The notes: generated by a model not told the origin, from the letters alone. Shown: positions 26,254 to 35,524, counted from the stretch's first letter. The stretch: 64,000 nucleotides of DNA from Pseudomonas palleroniana (GCF_003031675.1 NZ_PYWX01000012.1:47084-111083), one strand, 5' to 3'. Made by a program: numbers and translations.

Positions 26254-27105
26254 ATGCACGTCAGTTCGTTGAAGTTGGCTATATGTCACACGGCGCAGGA
26301 GCTCGAACGCCATGTGGATTTTGAACGTTCCATCCGGGCCCACTACACGGTGCAGTTGGGCCCCTATTCAAGACGGCCGTTTTTCTACAAGAGCGCACTC
26401 AAATACAGCCGTTTGATGGTGTCGTTTGCGTTGTTGAGTGAATACTTCCGCAAGCCGACGCCGTTACTGTCCGAGGTCAAAACCTTTTGTGTGGCGCGCG
26501 GGTACTGCTCGCGAAACAGCCTGGAGTCGATCTTTTCGTTACTCCGCGCCCTGGGTTTCATGGAAGTCGCGCCACACCCGGAAGACAGCCGTTTCCGGGT
26601 GTATTCACCGTCGGAGGAAGCCTGTCGCGAAGTGCGTCTGATGCTGGCGTCGATTACCCACTCATTGACCCGGATGTGCCCGGATCGCGCCACCTTGCAG
26701 CGCATGCATGCGCTGGATGACCAGCAGTTCCTGGCGACCTATTTCAAAGGCTTTGGTGTCATCCTGGCCGCCGACCTGACCGTCGATGTGTTGCTGCCCG
26801 AGTGTTACTGGCTGGTCAAGCGAGATGCCGGGCATATGTTGATGCTCGCCATCTACAACGATGCGTTTGCGCCGGACAATCAACGGGCACGCTTTCGTTC
26901 GTCTTCCTACCTGGCACTGGCCAAACAACTTTCAGTATCGAAAACCCACGTCATCCGAGTGGTTCAGGAGGGGGTCGAAAAGGGCTACTTCAAAGTCCAC
27001 TCCAAGACCCGATTGGAAGTGCTGCCGCGATTTGCCAGCCTGGTCCGGCGGTTTATGGCGTTTTCATTTGCGGTGAGCGTGCATGCCGTTGAGATGGGAG
27101 CCTAA
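26254..27105 (+). CDS. protein of unknown function, co-transcribed with a GGDEF cyclase
   Basis: This soluble protein of 283 residues (from ATG 26254, preceded by CAGGG; a GTG start at 26110 would add 48 residues) has no family I can name. The region around residues 60-125 (YFRKPTPLLSEVKTFCVARGYCSR, then LLRALGFMEVAP and RFRVYSPSEE) and that around 225-265 (SSYLALAKQLSVSKTHVIRVVQEGVEKGYFK) both look like winged helix-turn-helix modules, so it may be a DNA-binding regulator with two such domains. It ends 3 bases before the diguanylate cyclase start, so the two are translated together. Confidence 0.75.
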   Translation: MHVSSLKLAICHTAQELERHVDFERSIRAHYTVQLGPYSRRPFFYKSALKYSRLMVSFALLSEYFRKPTPLLSEVKTFCVARGYCSRNSLESIFSLLRALGFMEVAPHPEDSRFRVYSPSEEACREVRLMLASITHSLTRMCPDRATLQRMHALDDQQFLATYFKGFGVILAADLTVDVLLPECYWLVKRDAGHMLMLAIYNDAFAPDNQRARFRSSSYLALAKQLSVSKTHVIRVVQEGVEKGYFKVHSKTRLEVLPRFASLVRRFMAFSFAVSVHAVEMGA

Positions 27106-27108
27106 AAG

Positions 27109-28149
27109 ATGCCTGCTCACTTGAAGTTGAGACCCAGAATGCGCCGGTTGCTCTCGCCGGCGGTCACCTGGGCCGAAGGGATAGGGATTGTGGCCTGGGT
27201 GGGCCAGTTGCTGATTCATCCGGGCATTGAGTTCGACGGTATCACCTTGTTGATCAGTATCTGCCTGCTGGTGGTGTGCCGGCTTCATTATGTGGTCGAG
27301 AACTTTCACCTGTGGCGGGCGCTGGGCATTGTCTATGTGGTGGTGCTGTCGGCAGGTTTTGCCTATGTCATCGAGGCTCAGGACGCGTTGCGTATTTTTG
27401 TGCTGCCGCTGGCGGTCACACTGGTCATCAGCAGCGCCATCCTGTTTATCAGTGTTCGCGACTATCTGGTCTGCACGGCATTGGTGTGGCTGATCCTGTG
27501 GCCGTTGATGCAGACCGATAACTACGCTCAAACGCAGACCTACCTGTGGATGTTTTGCCTGTCGTCGGTGTCGATCGGCTTTGTCTTGAGCTTTTCCTAT
27601 TTGAAGACCTTGCGTTCGGTACTGCTGGTGGAAAGTGAGTTCCGCGTGATGGCGGAGACCGACTATCTGACCTCCATCCTCAACCGCCGCGCGTTCATGC
27701 AATGCTTCGACAACCTGATCGCCGAGGGGCAAAGCGGCTACTTCCTGATGCTGGATATCGACAGTTTCAAATCCAAGAATGACCTTTACGGCCACGATGT
27801 CGGCGACAAGATCCTGTGTGCCATGGCCACCTGCCTGAGAAATGCCCAGGGCAGCCACAGTTTCGGCCGGATCGGCGGCGAAGAGTTCGGCGTGCTCTGG
27901 TTGGGCGATGACTCGGCGCTGGCCTGCGACTTTGCCCTGGACCTGTTGCAGGCGATCCGGCGCAGTGTCGCCGCGCCGCACAACTACACCTGCAGTGCGG
28001 GCATGGCGCGGTTTTCAGCGGGGGCGGAGCTGTCGGTGGTGCTCAAGAGTGCCGACAGGAATTTGTACAGCGCCAAGCGTAATGGCAAGGATCGCGTTTA
28101 TCTGGAGGGCGAGCTGGTCGCCGCACCGTGTGGTGCGACGACGCTGTGA
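27109..28149 (+). CDS. membrane-bound diguanylate cyclase (GGDEF)
   Basis: This protein of 346 residues has six predicted membrane helices (about residues 15-170) followed by a GGDEF domain. The active-site loop is GGEEF, the metal-binding LMLDIDSFKSKND and N-terminal DYLTSILNRRAF motifs are intact, so it should make cyclic di-GMP from two GTP. The membrane part may sense a signal but matches no known sensor domain by eye. It follows the unknown wHTH-like gene by 3 bases and ends 2 bases from the convergent GST gene. Confidence 0.92.
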   Translation: MPAHLKLRPRMRRLLSPAVTWAEGIGIVAWVGQLLIHPGIEFDGITLLISICLLVVCRLHYVVENFHLWRALGIVYVVVLSAGFAYVIEAQDALRIFVLPLAVTLVISSAILFISVRDYLVCTALVWLILWPLMQTDNYAQTQTYLWMFCLSSVSIGFVLSFSYLKTLRSVLLVESEFRVMAETDYLTSILNRRAFMQCFDNLIAEGQSGYFLMLDIDSFKSKNDLYGHDVGDKILCAMATCLRNAQGSHSFGRIGGEEFGVLWLGDDSALACDFALDLLQAIRRSVAAPHNYTCSAGMARFSAGAELSVVLKSADRNLYSAKRNGKDRVYLEGELVAAPCGATTL

Positions 28150-28151
28150 AT

Positions 28152-28754
28152 TTACTCGATCGGGTAGCGTTTGAAGGCTGGATGCTGTTCCAACTGCTCG
28201 GCGTGGCGTTGCAGGTTGGCAAAGGCATCGGCTTTCACCACTGAGGGCACGGTGAATTGGCTGAAGGACCAGGCCACTGCCGCCGTCAGCGACGCCTGGG
28301 AGATCGCGTTACCGGCGGCCTGGCCCAGGTGTTTGTCGAGCAAGCCAAAGGCGGCCAGCAATTGCCCGCTGACCCGGTCGAGCCAGGGGGCGTGTTGCTT
28401 CTCGGCGGGCCGCAGGTTGTGCTCATACACGATCTGCACGCTTTTCTCGCAGGCGGCCAGCGCCAGCCCGAGCAGTTGCAGATCGCGCGCACGTGCGGCG
28501 GGCGAAGGGGGCAGCAGCTTTTTGTCAGCCGGGGCCAGGGTTTCCAGATAGTCCAGGATCAGGCTCGAATCCATGAGTACCGTGCCATCGTCCAGCACCA
28601 GGGTGGGCGCCTTGACCACCGGGTTGATCTGGGCGAATTCGGTGTAAGTGCTGAACACCGAGAGCGCTTCATGGGTGAAGTCCACCCCGTACAGGTCCAG
28701 GGATATGGCCACGCGGCGTACGTAGGGCGAGTCCAGCATGCCGATCAGTTTCAT
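28152..28754 (-). CDS. glutathione S-transferase family protein
   Basis: This 200-residue protein has an N-terminal thioredoxin-like GST domain (MKLIGMLDSPYVRRVAISL; then VVKAPTLVLDDG and the glutathione-contacting MDSSLILDYLE) and a helical C-terminal domain. Ser10 is the likely catalytic residue. Start at ATG 28754 aligns with the usual GST start. The substrate cannot be told. Its neighbour upstream is mug, whose stop is 29 bases away. Confidence 0.9.
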   Translation of the reverse strand: MKLIGMLDSPYVRRVAISLDLYGVDFTHEALSVFSTYTEFAQINPVVKAPTLVLDDGTVLMDSSLILDYLETLAPADKKLLPPSPAARARDLQLLGLALAACEKSVQIVYEHNLRPAEKQHAPWLDRVSGQLLAAFGLLDKHLGQAAGNAISQASLTAAVAWSFSQFTVPSVVKADAFANLQRHAEQLEQHPAFKRYPIE

Positions 28755-28783
28755 GAAGCCTCCATTGCTTGCGGGTATCGGGC

Positions 28784-29317
28784 TCAAGAGAGTAAGGGCA
28801 TCGGCTCGGCGCGCGCAATCGCTTCACGCAGCGGCTGGTAGGCCTGCACCAATTGTTCCAGGCTGAATGCCAGGTTGCGCCCACTGGGGTTGGGCAGTAC
28901 CCACACCGAGGCCTCGGCGAAGGGTTGTGGCTGCAACCCCCAGGCGAGGGTGCGCTGGCCTGACAGTGCGCTATAACCTGCCTTGCCGAGAAACGCCAGG
29001 TAGCGCGGCCGACAGCGGCGGATTTTCTGTTCGAACGCTGTCGCCGCCTGCTGGAATTCATGCCGGGCCAATTCCCCCGCGCTGGCGGTGGGCCGCTCCA
29101 CCAGCGTGGTCAGGCCGCAGTGGTATTGCAACAACGTGGGGCCGTCCTCGGGGTGAATCTCATGGGGCGTAAAACCCGCCAGGTGCAGCGTGCGCCAGAA
29201 GCGGTTGCTGCGATTGGCAAAGTGCTGGCCGATGGCGGCGGAGCCCTTGCCGGGGTTGATACCGCAGAACACCACGCTCAGGTGCTCGGCGAGGATGTCT
29301 TCAAGCCGCTCGTTCAT
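28784..29317 (-). CDS. mug: G/U mismatch-specific DNA glycosylase
   Basis: This 177-residue protein belongs to the Mug/TDG family of uracil-DNA glycosylases that remove U or ethenocytosine opposite G. The catalytic-loop motif GINPG is at about residues 19-23, and the second motif NPSGRN near 142-147 also fits. NRFWRTLHLAGF is a typical family segment. ATG 29317 overlaps the stop of the upstream lysR gene as ATGA. Confidence 0.92.
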   Translation of the reverse strand: MNERLEDILAEHLSVVFCGINPGKGSAAIGQHFANRSNRFWRTLHLAGFTPHEIHPEDGPTLLQYHCGLTTLVERPTASAGELARHEFQQAATAFEQKIRRCRPRYLAFLGKAGYSALSGQRTLAWGLQPQPFAEASVWVLPNPSGRNLAFSLEQLVQAYQPLREAIARAEPMPLLS

Positions 29318-30180
29318 GTCGGGTCTACCTGCAAATGGGTCAGCAGCCACGCGGTGAAATGACGCGCCATGGGGTCGTGCTCGCTGTCACGATGGGTCAG
29401 CAGCGCCCAACTGGGGCCGCGGATCGTGGCTTCCACCAGGGGCGACAGCAAACCGTCCGCCCGCGCCTTGCGACTGAGCAACTGGCTGACCAGGCCAATG
29501 CCCAATCCGGTACACACCGCGTCCAGCAACAGGCCAGGGTCGGAAAAATTCAGCCCCTGAGCTTGCTGCCCCACGTCGATCCCGGCTTCCACCGCCCAAT
29601 GGCTCCAGTCCATTTCCCGTTCGCCGTGCAAGGTGGTGCGCTGGTCGATGGGCAGTTGCAATACCTTGGGGTGGCACGCCGGAAACAGTCGGTCGGCGTG
29701 CAAGACCTTGAAGCTGCATTCGGCCTGGGAACTGATGTCGTCGCGCACCGCCAGGTCGATGGTCTGGCTGGCCATGTCGGGGACTTCGTCGGTGCTGAAG
29801 ATCCACAGGTCGACCTGCGGGTGCTGAAGGCGGAAATCCGCAAGGCGCGGTAGCAGCCAATGCCGGGCAAAGGTCGGCGTGGTGTTGAGCACCAGTTGAT
29901 TCGGTTTGCGGTACTGCCCCAGCCGGCGCACGCCCACCGCCAGTTGCTGCAACAACGCCTGGGTGGTGCTGAGGAAGTCGTGGCCGGCGTCGGTCAGGCT
30001 TACGCTGCGACCGCTGCGAAAGAACAGCGGCTGTTCCAGGTACGCCTCCAGGCTGCGGATCTGTTGGCTGATCGCCGATTGGGTCAGGTGCAGTTCCTCG
30101 GCGGCCTTGTGAAAGCTGCCCAGCCGGGCGGCGGCTTCAAAGCCGCGCAGGGTGCCGAGGGGCGGCCAGTGATTGAGCAT
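29314..30180 (-). CDS. LysR-family (GcvA-like) transcriptional regulator
   Basis: This 288-residue regulator starts MLNHWPPLGTLRGFEAAARLGSFHKAAEELHLTQSAISQQIRSLE-like, the pattern of GcvA-type LTTRs, with the HTH at about residues 20-40 and a substrate-binding domain after 90. It is divergent from aguA (134-base gap) and translationally coupled to mug. Control of the agmatine genes is the simplest inference; nothing in the sequence shows the effector. Confidence 0.88.
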   Translation of the reverse strand: MLNHWPPLGTLRGFEAAARLGSFHKAAEELHLTQSAISQQIRSLEAYLEQPLFFRSGRSVSLTDAGHDFLSTTQALLQQLAVGVRRLGQYRKPNQLVLNTTPTFARHWLLPRLADFRLQHPQVDLWIFSTDEVPDMASQTIDLAVRDDISSQAECSFKVLHADRLFPACHPKVLQLPIDQRTTLHGEREMDWSHWAVEAGIDVGQQAQGLNFSDPGLLLDAVCTGLGIGLVSQLLSRKARADGLLSPLVEATIRGPSWALLTHRDSEHDPMARHFTAWLLTHLQVDPT

Positions 30181-30314
30181 GCTGATAAGTTCCTCTAATC
30201 AGTTTCCTACAAAATCCATCGTTTGTTTGGTCAATAGCGCCAACGTAGCATGCATGCCAGCACTCCGTGGGCAGTTTTCACTGAACACAATGACTTAACT
30301 CAAAGGTACTTGTC

Positions 30315-31364
30315 ATGCAGCGCAATGAACATTCAAGCAGGGGGTGGTGGATGCCCGCGGAGTGGACCCGACATGCGGCGACCTGGATGGTCTGGCCCCA
30401 TAACCAATCGCTCTGGGAAACCACCTGGGGCGTCACCTTGCCCGGGGTGCAGGAGGACTTCGCCAGGGTGGCCAATGCCATCGCACGGTTCGAACCGGTG
30501 AAGATGATCGTGGATCCATCGGCCCTGGCCCGTGCGCGAGCGCTGTGCGGGCCAGGGGTCGAGCTGATTGCGCAGGCGGTCAACGACAGTTGGTGTCGCG
30601 ACTCCGGCCCGACCTTCATCTGCCACCCGCAACAGGGCTTGGCCGGGGTGAGTTGGCGCTTCAATGCCTGGGGCGGCAAGTCGGCGCATGACTTGGACGA
30701 AAGCCTGGCGCGACGGGTGCTCAATCACCTGGGCCTGGAGTGCTTCGGCACGCCTTTGAGCAATGAGGGCGGGGCAATCCATGTCGACGGCGAGGGCACC
30801 TTGATCACCACCGAGTCGGTACTGCTCAACCCCAACCGCAACCCCGGCATGACCAAGGCCGATATCGAGGACATCTTCGAGCGCCTGTTGGGCATTCGTA
30901 AAACCCTCTGGTTGCCCGGTGATCCGGATTACGTCACCGGCGACATGACCGATGGCCACGTCGACGGCGTGTGTGCCTTCGCGCGCCCCGGTGTGCTGTT
31001 GGTGGATGCGACCCACGACCAAGGTTCGGTCTACGCCGAGGTGGTGCGCGAAAATCGTCGCGCCCTGGCGTTGGCCACGGACGCCAACGGGCGCCGCTTT
31101 GAAATGCTTGAGTTGTACGAAGCGAGCGAGGCCGTCGATAGCGAGGCCGAGGTGTTCTGTGCCTCCTACACCAACTTCTATATCGCCAATGGCGCGATCA
31201 TCATGCCGGCCTATGGCATTGCCGCCGACCAGGCTGCCGCAGAGGTGCTGGCCCAGGCGTTCCCTGGTCGGGAAATCGTCCCGGTGCAGATCAACCAGCT
31301 GGCCCATGGCGGCGGCGGCGTGCATTGCATCACCCAGCAACAGCCTGCAGGAGCCATGCGATGA
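30315..31364 (+). CDS. aguA: agmatine deiminase
   Basis: This 349-residue cytoplasmic enzyme of the guanidino-group-modifying superfamily hydrolyses agmatine to N-carbamoylputrescine and ammonia. Key residues are visible: WCRDSGPTF, NEGGAIHVDGEGTLITTE, DGHVDGVCAF (His) and the nucleophilic Cys in GGGGVHCITQQ close to the C-terminus. It overlaps aguB as ATGA, so the two steps from agmatine to putrescine are encoded together. Confidence 0.96.
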   Translation: MQRNEHSSRGWWMPAEWTRHAATWMVWPHNQSLWETTWGVTLPGVQEDFARVANAIARFEPVKMIVDPSALARARALCGPGVELIAQAVNDSWCRDSGPTFICHPQQGLAGVSWRFNAWGGKSAHDLDESLARRVLNHLGLECFGTPLSNEGGAIHVDGEGTLITTESVLLNPNRNPGMTKADIEDIFERLLGIRKTLWLPGDPDYVTGDMTDGHVDGVCAFARPGVLLVDATHDQGSVYAEVVRENRRALALATDANGRRFEMLELYEASEAVDSEAEVFCASYTNFYIANGAIIMPAYGIAADQAAAEVLAQAFPGREIVPVQINQLAHGGGGVHCITQQQPAGAMR

Positions 31365-32242
31365 GCCTGCTGATGATCGCGACGACGCAAATGCCGTGCA
31401 CCTGGGATTTGCCCGGTAACCTTGATCGCGCCGAGCAGTGGGTGCGCGCTGCCGCAGCCCAGGGCGCCCAGGTGATTTTGTTGCAGGAACTGTTCGCCAC
31501 GCCTTACTTCTGCATCGAGCAGCACCCCAGGCACTTGGCGCTGGCCGAGGAGTACTCGCACAGCCAGGTGCTCAAACGCTTCGCCGCCTTGGCCAGGGAG
31601 TTGGGGGTGGTGCTGCCGCTGAGCTGGTTTGAAAAAGCCGGCAATGCCTTCTTCAACTCCCTGAGCGTGGCCGACGCCGATGGGCAACTGCTGGGGGTGT
31701 ACCGCAAGACCCATATCCCCAACGCCATCGGCTATCAGGAGAAGGAGTATTTCAGCCCCGGCGACACAGGCTTTCGCGTCTGGGACACAGCGTTCGGGCG
31801 CCTGGGTATCGGTATCTGCTGGGATCAGTGGTTCCCTGAAACTGCACGCTGCCTGGCTTTGCAGGGCGCCGAAGTGCTGCTGTTTCCCACTGCCATTGGC
31901 TCGGAACCCGGCTGCGCGACGCTCGACTCCCGCGACCATTGGCAGATGACCATGCGCGGCCACGCGGCGGCGAACCTGCTGCCGGTGGTGGCGGCCAACC
32001 GTGTCGGCCGCGAAGTCGCAACCACCGATAGCGCGCTGCAAATGGACTTCTACGGTTCCTCGTTTATCTGTGACCATAAAGGCGCATTGTTGGCCGAGGC
32101 TGACCGCGACTCGACAGGTGTATGGGTCCACAGCCTGGACCTTGCGGCGATGCGCGAAGAGCGCCTGACATGGGGCATCTTCCGTGATCGCCGTCCGGAC
32201 ATGTATGGCGCACTGCTGACGCTGGACGGTCGCCCATCATGA
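31361..32242 (+). CDS. aguB: N-carbamoylputrescine amidase
   Basis: This 293-residue nitrilase-superfamily enzyme releases CO2 and ammonia from N-carbamoylputrescine to give putrescine. The Glu-Lys-Cys triad is seen in LLQELFATPYFC, YRKTHIP and GIGICWDQWFPE. Start ATG 31361 overlaps aguA, and its stop overlaps the start of the following binding-protein gene. Confidence 0.96.
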   Translation: MSLLMIATTQMPCTWDLPGNLDRAEQWVRAAAAQGAQVILLQELFATPYFCIEQHPRHLALAEEYSHSQVLKRFAALARELGVVLPLSWFEKAGNAFFNSLSVADADGQLLGVYRKTHIPNAIGYQEKEYFSPGDTGFRVWDTAFGRLGIGICWDQWFPETARCLALQGAEVLLFPTAIGSEPGCATLDSRDHWQMTMRGHAAANLLPVVAANRVGREVATTDSALQMDFYGSSFICDHKGALLAEADRDSTGVWVHSLDLAAMREERLTWGIFRDRRPDMYGALLTLDGRPS

Positions 32243-33318
32243 AACGACTGCTGATAGGTACACTGATGCTCAGCGCCGCCTGCGCCTCGGCCGACGACAA
32301 AACCCTTAAGCTGTACAACTGGGCCGATTACTTCGCGGCCGACACCTTGTCCCGATTCACCGCTGAAACCGGTATCCAGGTGATCTACGACGTCATGGAC
32401 GGCAGCGAGACCCTGGAAGCCAAGTTGATGGCCGGCGGCAGCGGCTACGACCTGATCTTCCCGGGCGACACGGTGGCCGAGCGCCTGATGCGCGCCGGCA
32501 GCCTGCAGCCGCTGGACCCCGCCAGGCTCACTGCGCTGAACGATATCGAGCCGGGCCTGCAACAGCTGCGCAGCCGCTACGTCGCCTCGAACAAAGCCAC
32601 GGTGCCCTACACCTGGGGCACCATCGGCCTGACCTATAACGCGCAGAAGATCGAACAGCGTTTGGCGAATGCGCCGGTTAACAGCCTTGACCTGCTGTTC
32701 AAGCCGGAACTGGCGGCCAAATTCGCCGACTGCGGCATTTCGCTGATCGACTCGCCGGACGAAGTGCTGGCCGTGGTGCTCAACTACCTCGGCCGCGACC
32801 CGCGCAGCGCCAAGCGCGAGGACCTGGCCGCCGCCAGCGCGCTGCTGCTGAAGCTGCGGCCGTACATCCGCAAGTTCCAGTCGCAGCCGGTGACCGACCT
32901 GGTCAACGGCGACCTGTGCCTGTCCCTCGGCTACAGCGGCGACATGACCCAGGCCCAGCGTGCCGCCGATGCCGCCGGCAAACCGGTGACTTTCGGTTAT
33001 CACATCCCCCGCGAGGGCACCACGGTGTGGATGGACACGATGGCTATTCCCGTCGACGCGAAACACCCGGAATATGCCTACGCGTTCATCAATTTCGTGA
33101 TGCGCCCCGAGAACATGGCCGCCATCAGCAACTTCACCGGCTACCCCACGGCCAACGCCAAGGCGCGGCCGGCGGTGGAGGCGCGTATGCGCGACAACCC
33201 CGACCTCTACCCGGATGCGCCCACCTTTGAACGGCTGATTGCCGGCAAGGACATCCCCCAGGCCGACATGCGCGCCCGCATGCGCATATGGACTAAATTC
33301 AAAACAACCCCCTTGTAG
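32239..33318 (+). CDS. periplasmic polyamine-binding protein (PotF/SpuD-like)
   Basis: This 359-residue protein has a signal peptide (about 1-20, ending ASA|DD) and the spermidine/putrescine-binding fold: LKLYNWADYF, YDVMDGSETLEAKLMAG, YDLIFPGD, VPYTWGTIGLTYN and GYSGDMTQAQRAA. It probably binds putrescine or agmatine for an ABC importer encoded elsewhere, since no permease or ATPase gene follows. Its ATG overlaps the aguB stop. The last codon and the TAG stop fall inside the left end of a REPIN at 33314. Confidence 0.92.
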   Translation: MKRLLIGTLMLSAACASADDKTLKLYNWADYFAADTLSRFTAETGIQVIYDVMDGSETLEAKLMAGGSGYDLIFPGDTVAERLMRAGSLQPLDPARLTALNDIEPGLQQLRSRYVASNKATVPYTWGTIGLTYNAQKIEQRLANAPVNSLDLLFKPELAAKFADCGISLIDSPDEVLAVVLNYLGRDPRSAKREDLAAASALLLKLRPYIRKFQSQPVTDLVNGDLCLSLGYSGDMTQAQRAADAAGKPVTFGYHIPREGTTVWMDTMAIPVDAKHPEYAYAFINFVMRPENMAAISNFTGYPTANAKARPAVEARMRDNPDLYPDAPTFERLIAGKDIPQADMRARMRIWTKFKTTPL

Positions 33319-33450
33319 TGAGCGGGCTTGCCCCGCGCTGGGTGGCGCAGCCGCCCTGAAACCAGGCACCTCGGTCTTTCTGAAACACCGTGGCGTCCTT
33401 GATATTGGGGCGGCTTCGCCCCCCAGCGCGGGGCAAGCCCGCTCACTACA
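33314..33450. repeat. REPIN-like long palindrome, class GTAGTGAGCGGGCT (second copy)
   Basis: This 137-base palindrome has the same arms as the copy at 18433-18567 (TGTAGTGAGCGGGCTTGCCC and complement) and a diverged centre. It begins inside the final codons of the polyamine-binding protein gene and supplies its TAG stop, and it separates that gene from the Tat-exported deiminase homologue. Confidence 0.87.
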
Positions 33451-33487
33451 AAGCCCCGTTAATTCAACGCCGTACTCAGAGACTGAT

Positions 33488-34588
33488 ATGCCAACCCGTC
33501 GAACCTTCCTCAAACAAGCCAGTGTGGTCTGCGCCATGACGTTGCTCACCCCTTATGTACGCGCCGCCGTAAAGGGCCAGTTCTATATGCCCGACGAGGG
33601 TGAAACGCATCGCCAGGCGTTTATCGCCTTTGGCGCCCAGGATGCGATCTGGGAAGACTTCACCGCCGACGTGCAAGCGGCGCTGGGCCGTATTGCCCGG
33701 GCGATTGCCGTGTACGAGCCGGTCACGGTATTTTGCCGTGAAGACGAGCGCGGGCTGGCCGAGCAGCACTGTGGTACGCGCAACATCACCTTTGTAGAAA
33801 CCGAGTTGGACGATATCTGGATGCGCGACACCGGTGCCAATTTCGTCGTCGACGGTGCGGGTGGCCAGGGCGCGGTGGACTTCAACTTCAACGGGTGGGG
33901 CAACAAGCAACAGCACGCCGAAGACGCCATGCTGGCCGGGCAGGTTGCCGAAGTCACCGCTGCCCGCCATATCCGCAGCGAGCTGGTGGGTGAGGGTGGT
34001 GGGATCGAGGTGGATGGCCTGGGCACTGCAATCATGACCGAGAGCAGTTGGATCAACCGTAACCGTAACCCCGATTGGAGCAAGGCTGACGTCGAAGCCG
34101 AACTCAAGGAGCGCCTGGGCCTGCGCAAGATCATCTGGTTGCCGGGCATCAAGGGCAAGGACATCACCGACGCTCACGTCGACTTCTATGCACGTTTCGT
34201 TTCGCCCGGCGTGGTGCTCGCCAACCTCGACACCGACCCTGAGTCCTACGATCACAAGGTCACCCTGGCGCACCTGGCAATTCTCAACAGCGCCACCGAC
34301 GCCGATGGCCGCCCGTTGCAGGTACACACCGTGTCGCCGCCGCTGAACCCGCGCAAAAGCAAATTCAGCCGAGGCAACGCCGACTTCGCCGCCGGCTACA
34401 TCAATTATTTCGTGATCAATGGCGCGGTGATCGCGCCTGAATTTGGCGACCCGGTAGCGGATCGCAGGGCCTTGGAGCTGTTGTCGCGGCTGTATCCGAA
34501 GCGCACCGTGGTGCAGCTCAATATCGACGCGATCGCGGCGGGCGGGGGTGGCATCCACTGCGTGACCAACCATCAACCTTTGGTTTAG
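33488..34588 (+). CDS. Tat-exported agmatine deiminase family protein
   Basis: This 366-residue paralogue of AguA has a twin-arginine signal (RRTFLKQ, hydrophobic SVVCAMTLLTPYV, cleavage near VRA|AV), so it should act folded in the periplasm. The catalytic set is kept: DIWMRDTGANF, GEGGGIEVDGLGTAIMTE, DAHVDFYARF and GGGGIHCVTN with the Cys nucleophile. ATG 33488 is chosen because it yields the Tat signal; the frame upstream is REPIN. Cytoplasmic AguA is 2 kb upstream. The likely substrate is external agmatine or peptidylarginine; which one is open. Confidence 0.9.
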   Translation: MPTRRTFLKQASVVCAMTLLTPYVRAAVKGQFYMPDEGETHRQAFIAFGAQDAIWEDFTADVQAALGRIARAIAVYEPVTVFCREDERGLAEQHCGTRNITFVETELDDIWMRDTGANFVVDGAGGQGAVDFNFNGWGNKQQHAEDAMLAGQVAEVTAARHIRSELVGEGGGIEVDGLGTAIMTESSWINRNRNPDWSKADVEAELKERLGLRKIIWLPGIKGKDITDAHVDFYARFVSPGVVLANLDTDPESYDHKVTLAHLAILNSATDADGRPLQVHTVSPPLNPRKSKFSRGNADFAAGYINYFVINGAVIAPEFGDPVADRRALELLSRLYPKRTVVQLNIDAIAAGGGGIHCVTNHQPLV

Positions 34589-34632
34589 TCTGGAGCGCTT
34601 CGTTGATCGAAAGCGCCTCTGGAGCACTCAGC

Positions 34633-35460
34633 ATGACCGATTACGTACCGCCTGAAGTATGGACCTGGGACAGCGAAAGTGGTGGCACCTTCGCCAGTAT
34701 CAACCGGCCGATTGCCGGCGCGACTCACGAGAAAGCGCTGCCGGTCGGCAAGCACCCGTTGCAGCTATATTCCCTGGCCACGCCGAACGGGCAGAAGGTC
34801 ACCATCCTGCTCGAAGAGCTGTTGGCCCTGGGGCACAAGGGCGCGGAATACGATGCCTGGCTGATCAAGATCGGCGACGGCGATCAGTTCGGCAGCGGCT
34901 TTGTGGCGGTCAACCCGAACTCCAAGATCCCGGCCTTGATGGACCACAGCGGCGATACGCCGATTCGGGTGTTTGAGTCGGGGGCGATCCTGCAGTACCT
35001 GGCGCAGAAGTTTGGCGCGTTCTTGCCGACCGAGCCGGCCGCGCATGCCGAGTGTTTGTCGTGGTTGTTCTGGCAGATGGGCAGCGCACCCTATCTGGGC
35101 GGTGGTTTTGGGCATTTTTATGCGTATGCGCCGAGCAAGATGGAATACCCCATTAACCGCTTTGCCATGGAGACCAAGCGCCAGCTCGATGTATTGGACC
35201 AGCGTTTGGCGGTGAGCCAATACATTGCCGGGGATGAGTACACCATTGCCGATATTGCGATCTGGCCCTGGTACGGCGGGTTGGTGAAAGGGCGTCTATA
35301 TGGCGCGGCGCAGTTTTTGTCGGTGCATGAGTACAAGCATGTGCTGCGCTGGGCCGAGGCGATCGAGGCACGGCCGGCGGTGCAGCGCGGGCGGCGGGTG
35401 AATCGGACTTCGGCCGATGAGGGTGTGCTTGAACGGCATGCGGCGAGTGATCTTGACTGA
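34633..35460 (+). CDS. yghU: YghU-like glutathione S-transferase/disulfide-bond oxidoreductase
   Basis: This 275-residue protein belongs to the nu-class GST family (YghU/YfcG). Features are an N-terminal extension (WTWDSESGGTFASINRPIAGAT), a thioredoxin-fold domain with HPLQLYSLATPNGQKVTILLEE, NPNSKIPAL and FESGAILQYLA, and a helical domain containing APYLGGGFGHFYAYAP. Such proteins reduce disulfides or organic peroxides with glutathione. Start ATG 34633 matches family starts. Single gene between the deiminase and DyP genes. Confidence 0.92.
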   Translation: MTDYVPPEVWTWDSESGGTFASINRPIAGATHEKALPVGKHPLQLYSLATPNGQKVTILLEELLALGHKGAEYDAWLIKIGDGDQFGSGFVAVNPNSKIPALMDHSGDTPIRVFESGAILQYLAQKFGAFLPTEPAAHAECLSWLFWQMGSAPYLGGGFGHFYAYAPSKMEYPINRFAMETKRQLDVLDQRLAVSQYIAGDEYTIADIAIWPWYGGLVKGRLYGAAQFLSVHEYKHVLRWAEAIEARPAVQRGRRVNRTSADEGVLERHAASDLD

Positions 35461-35524
35461 TCTGTCGGATATGAACTGCTAATCTGCGCGAATTCAAACC
35501 TCCTTTAGCCTGTGGAACCTCATC

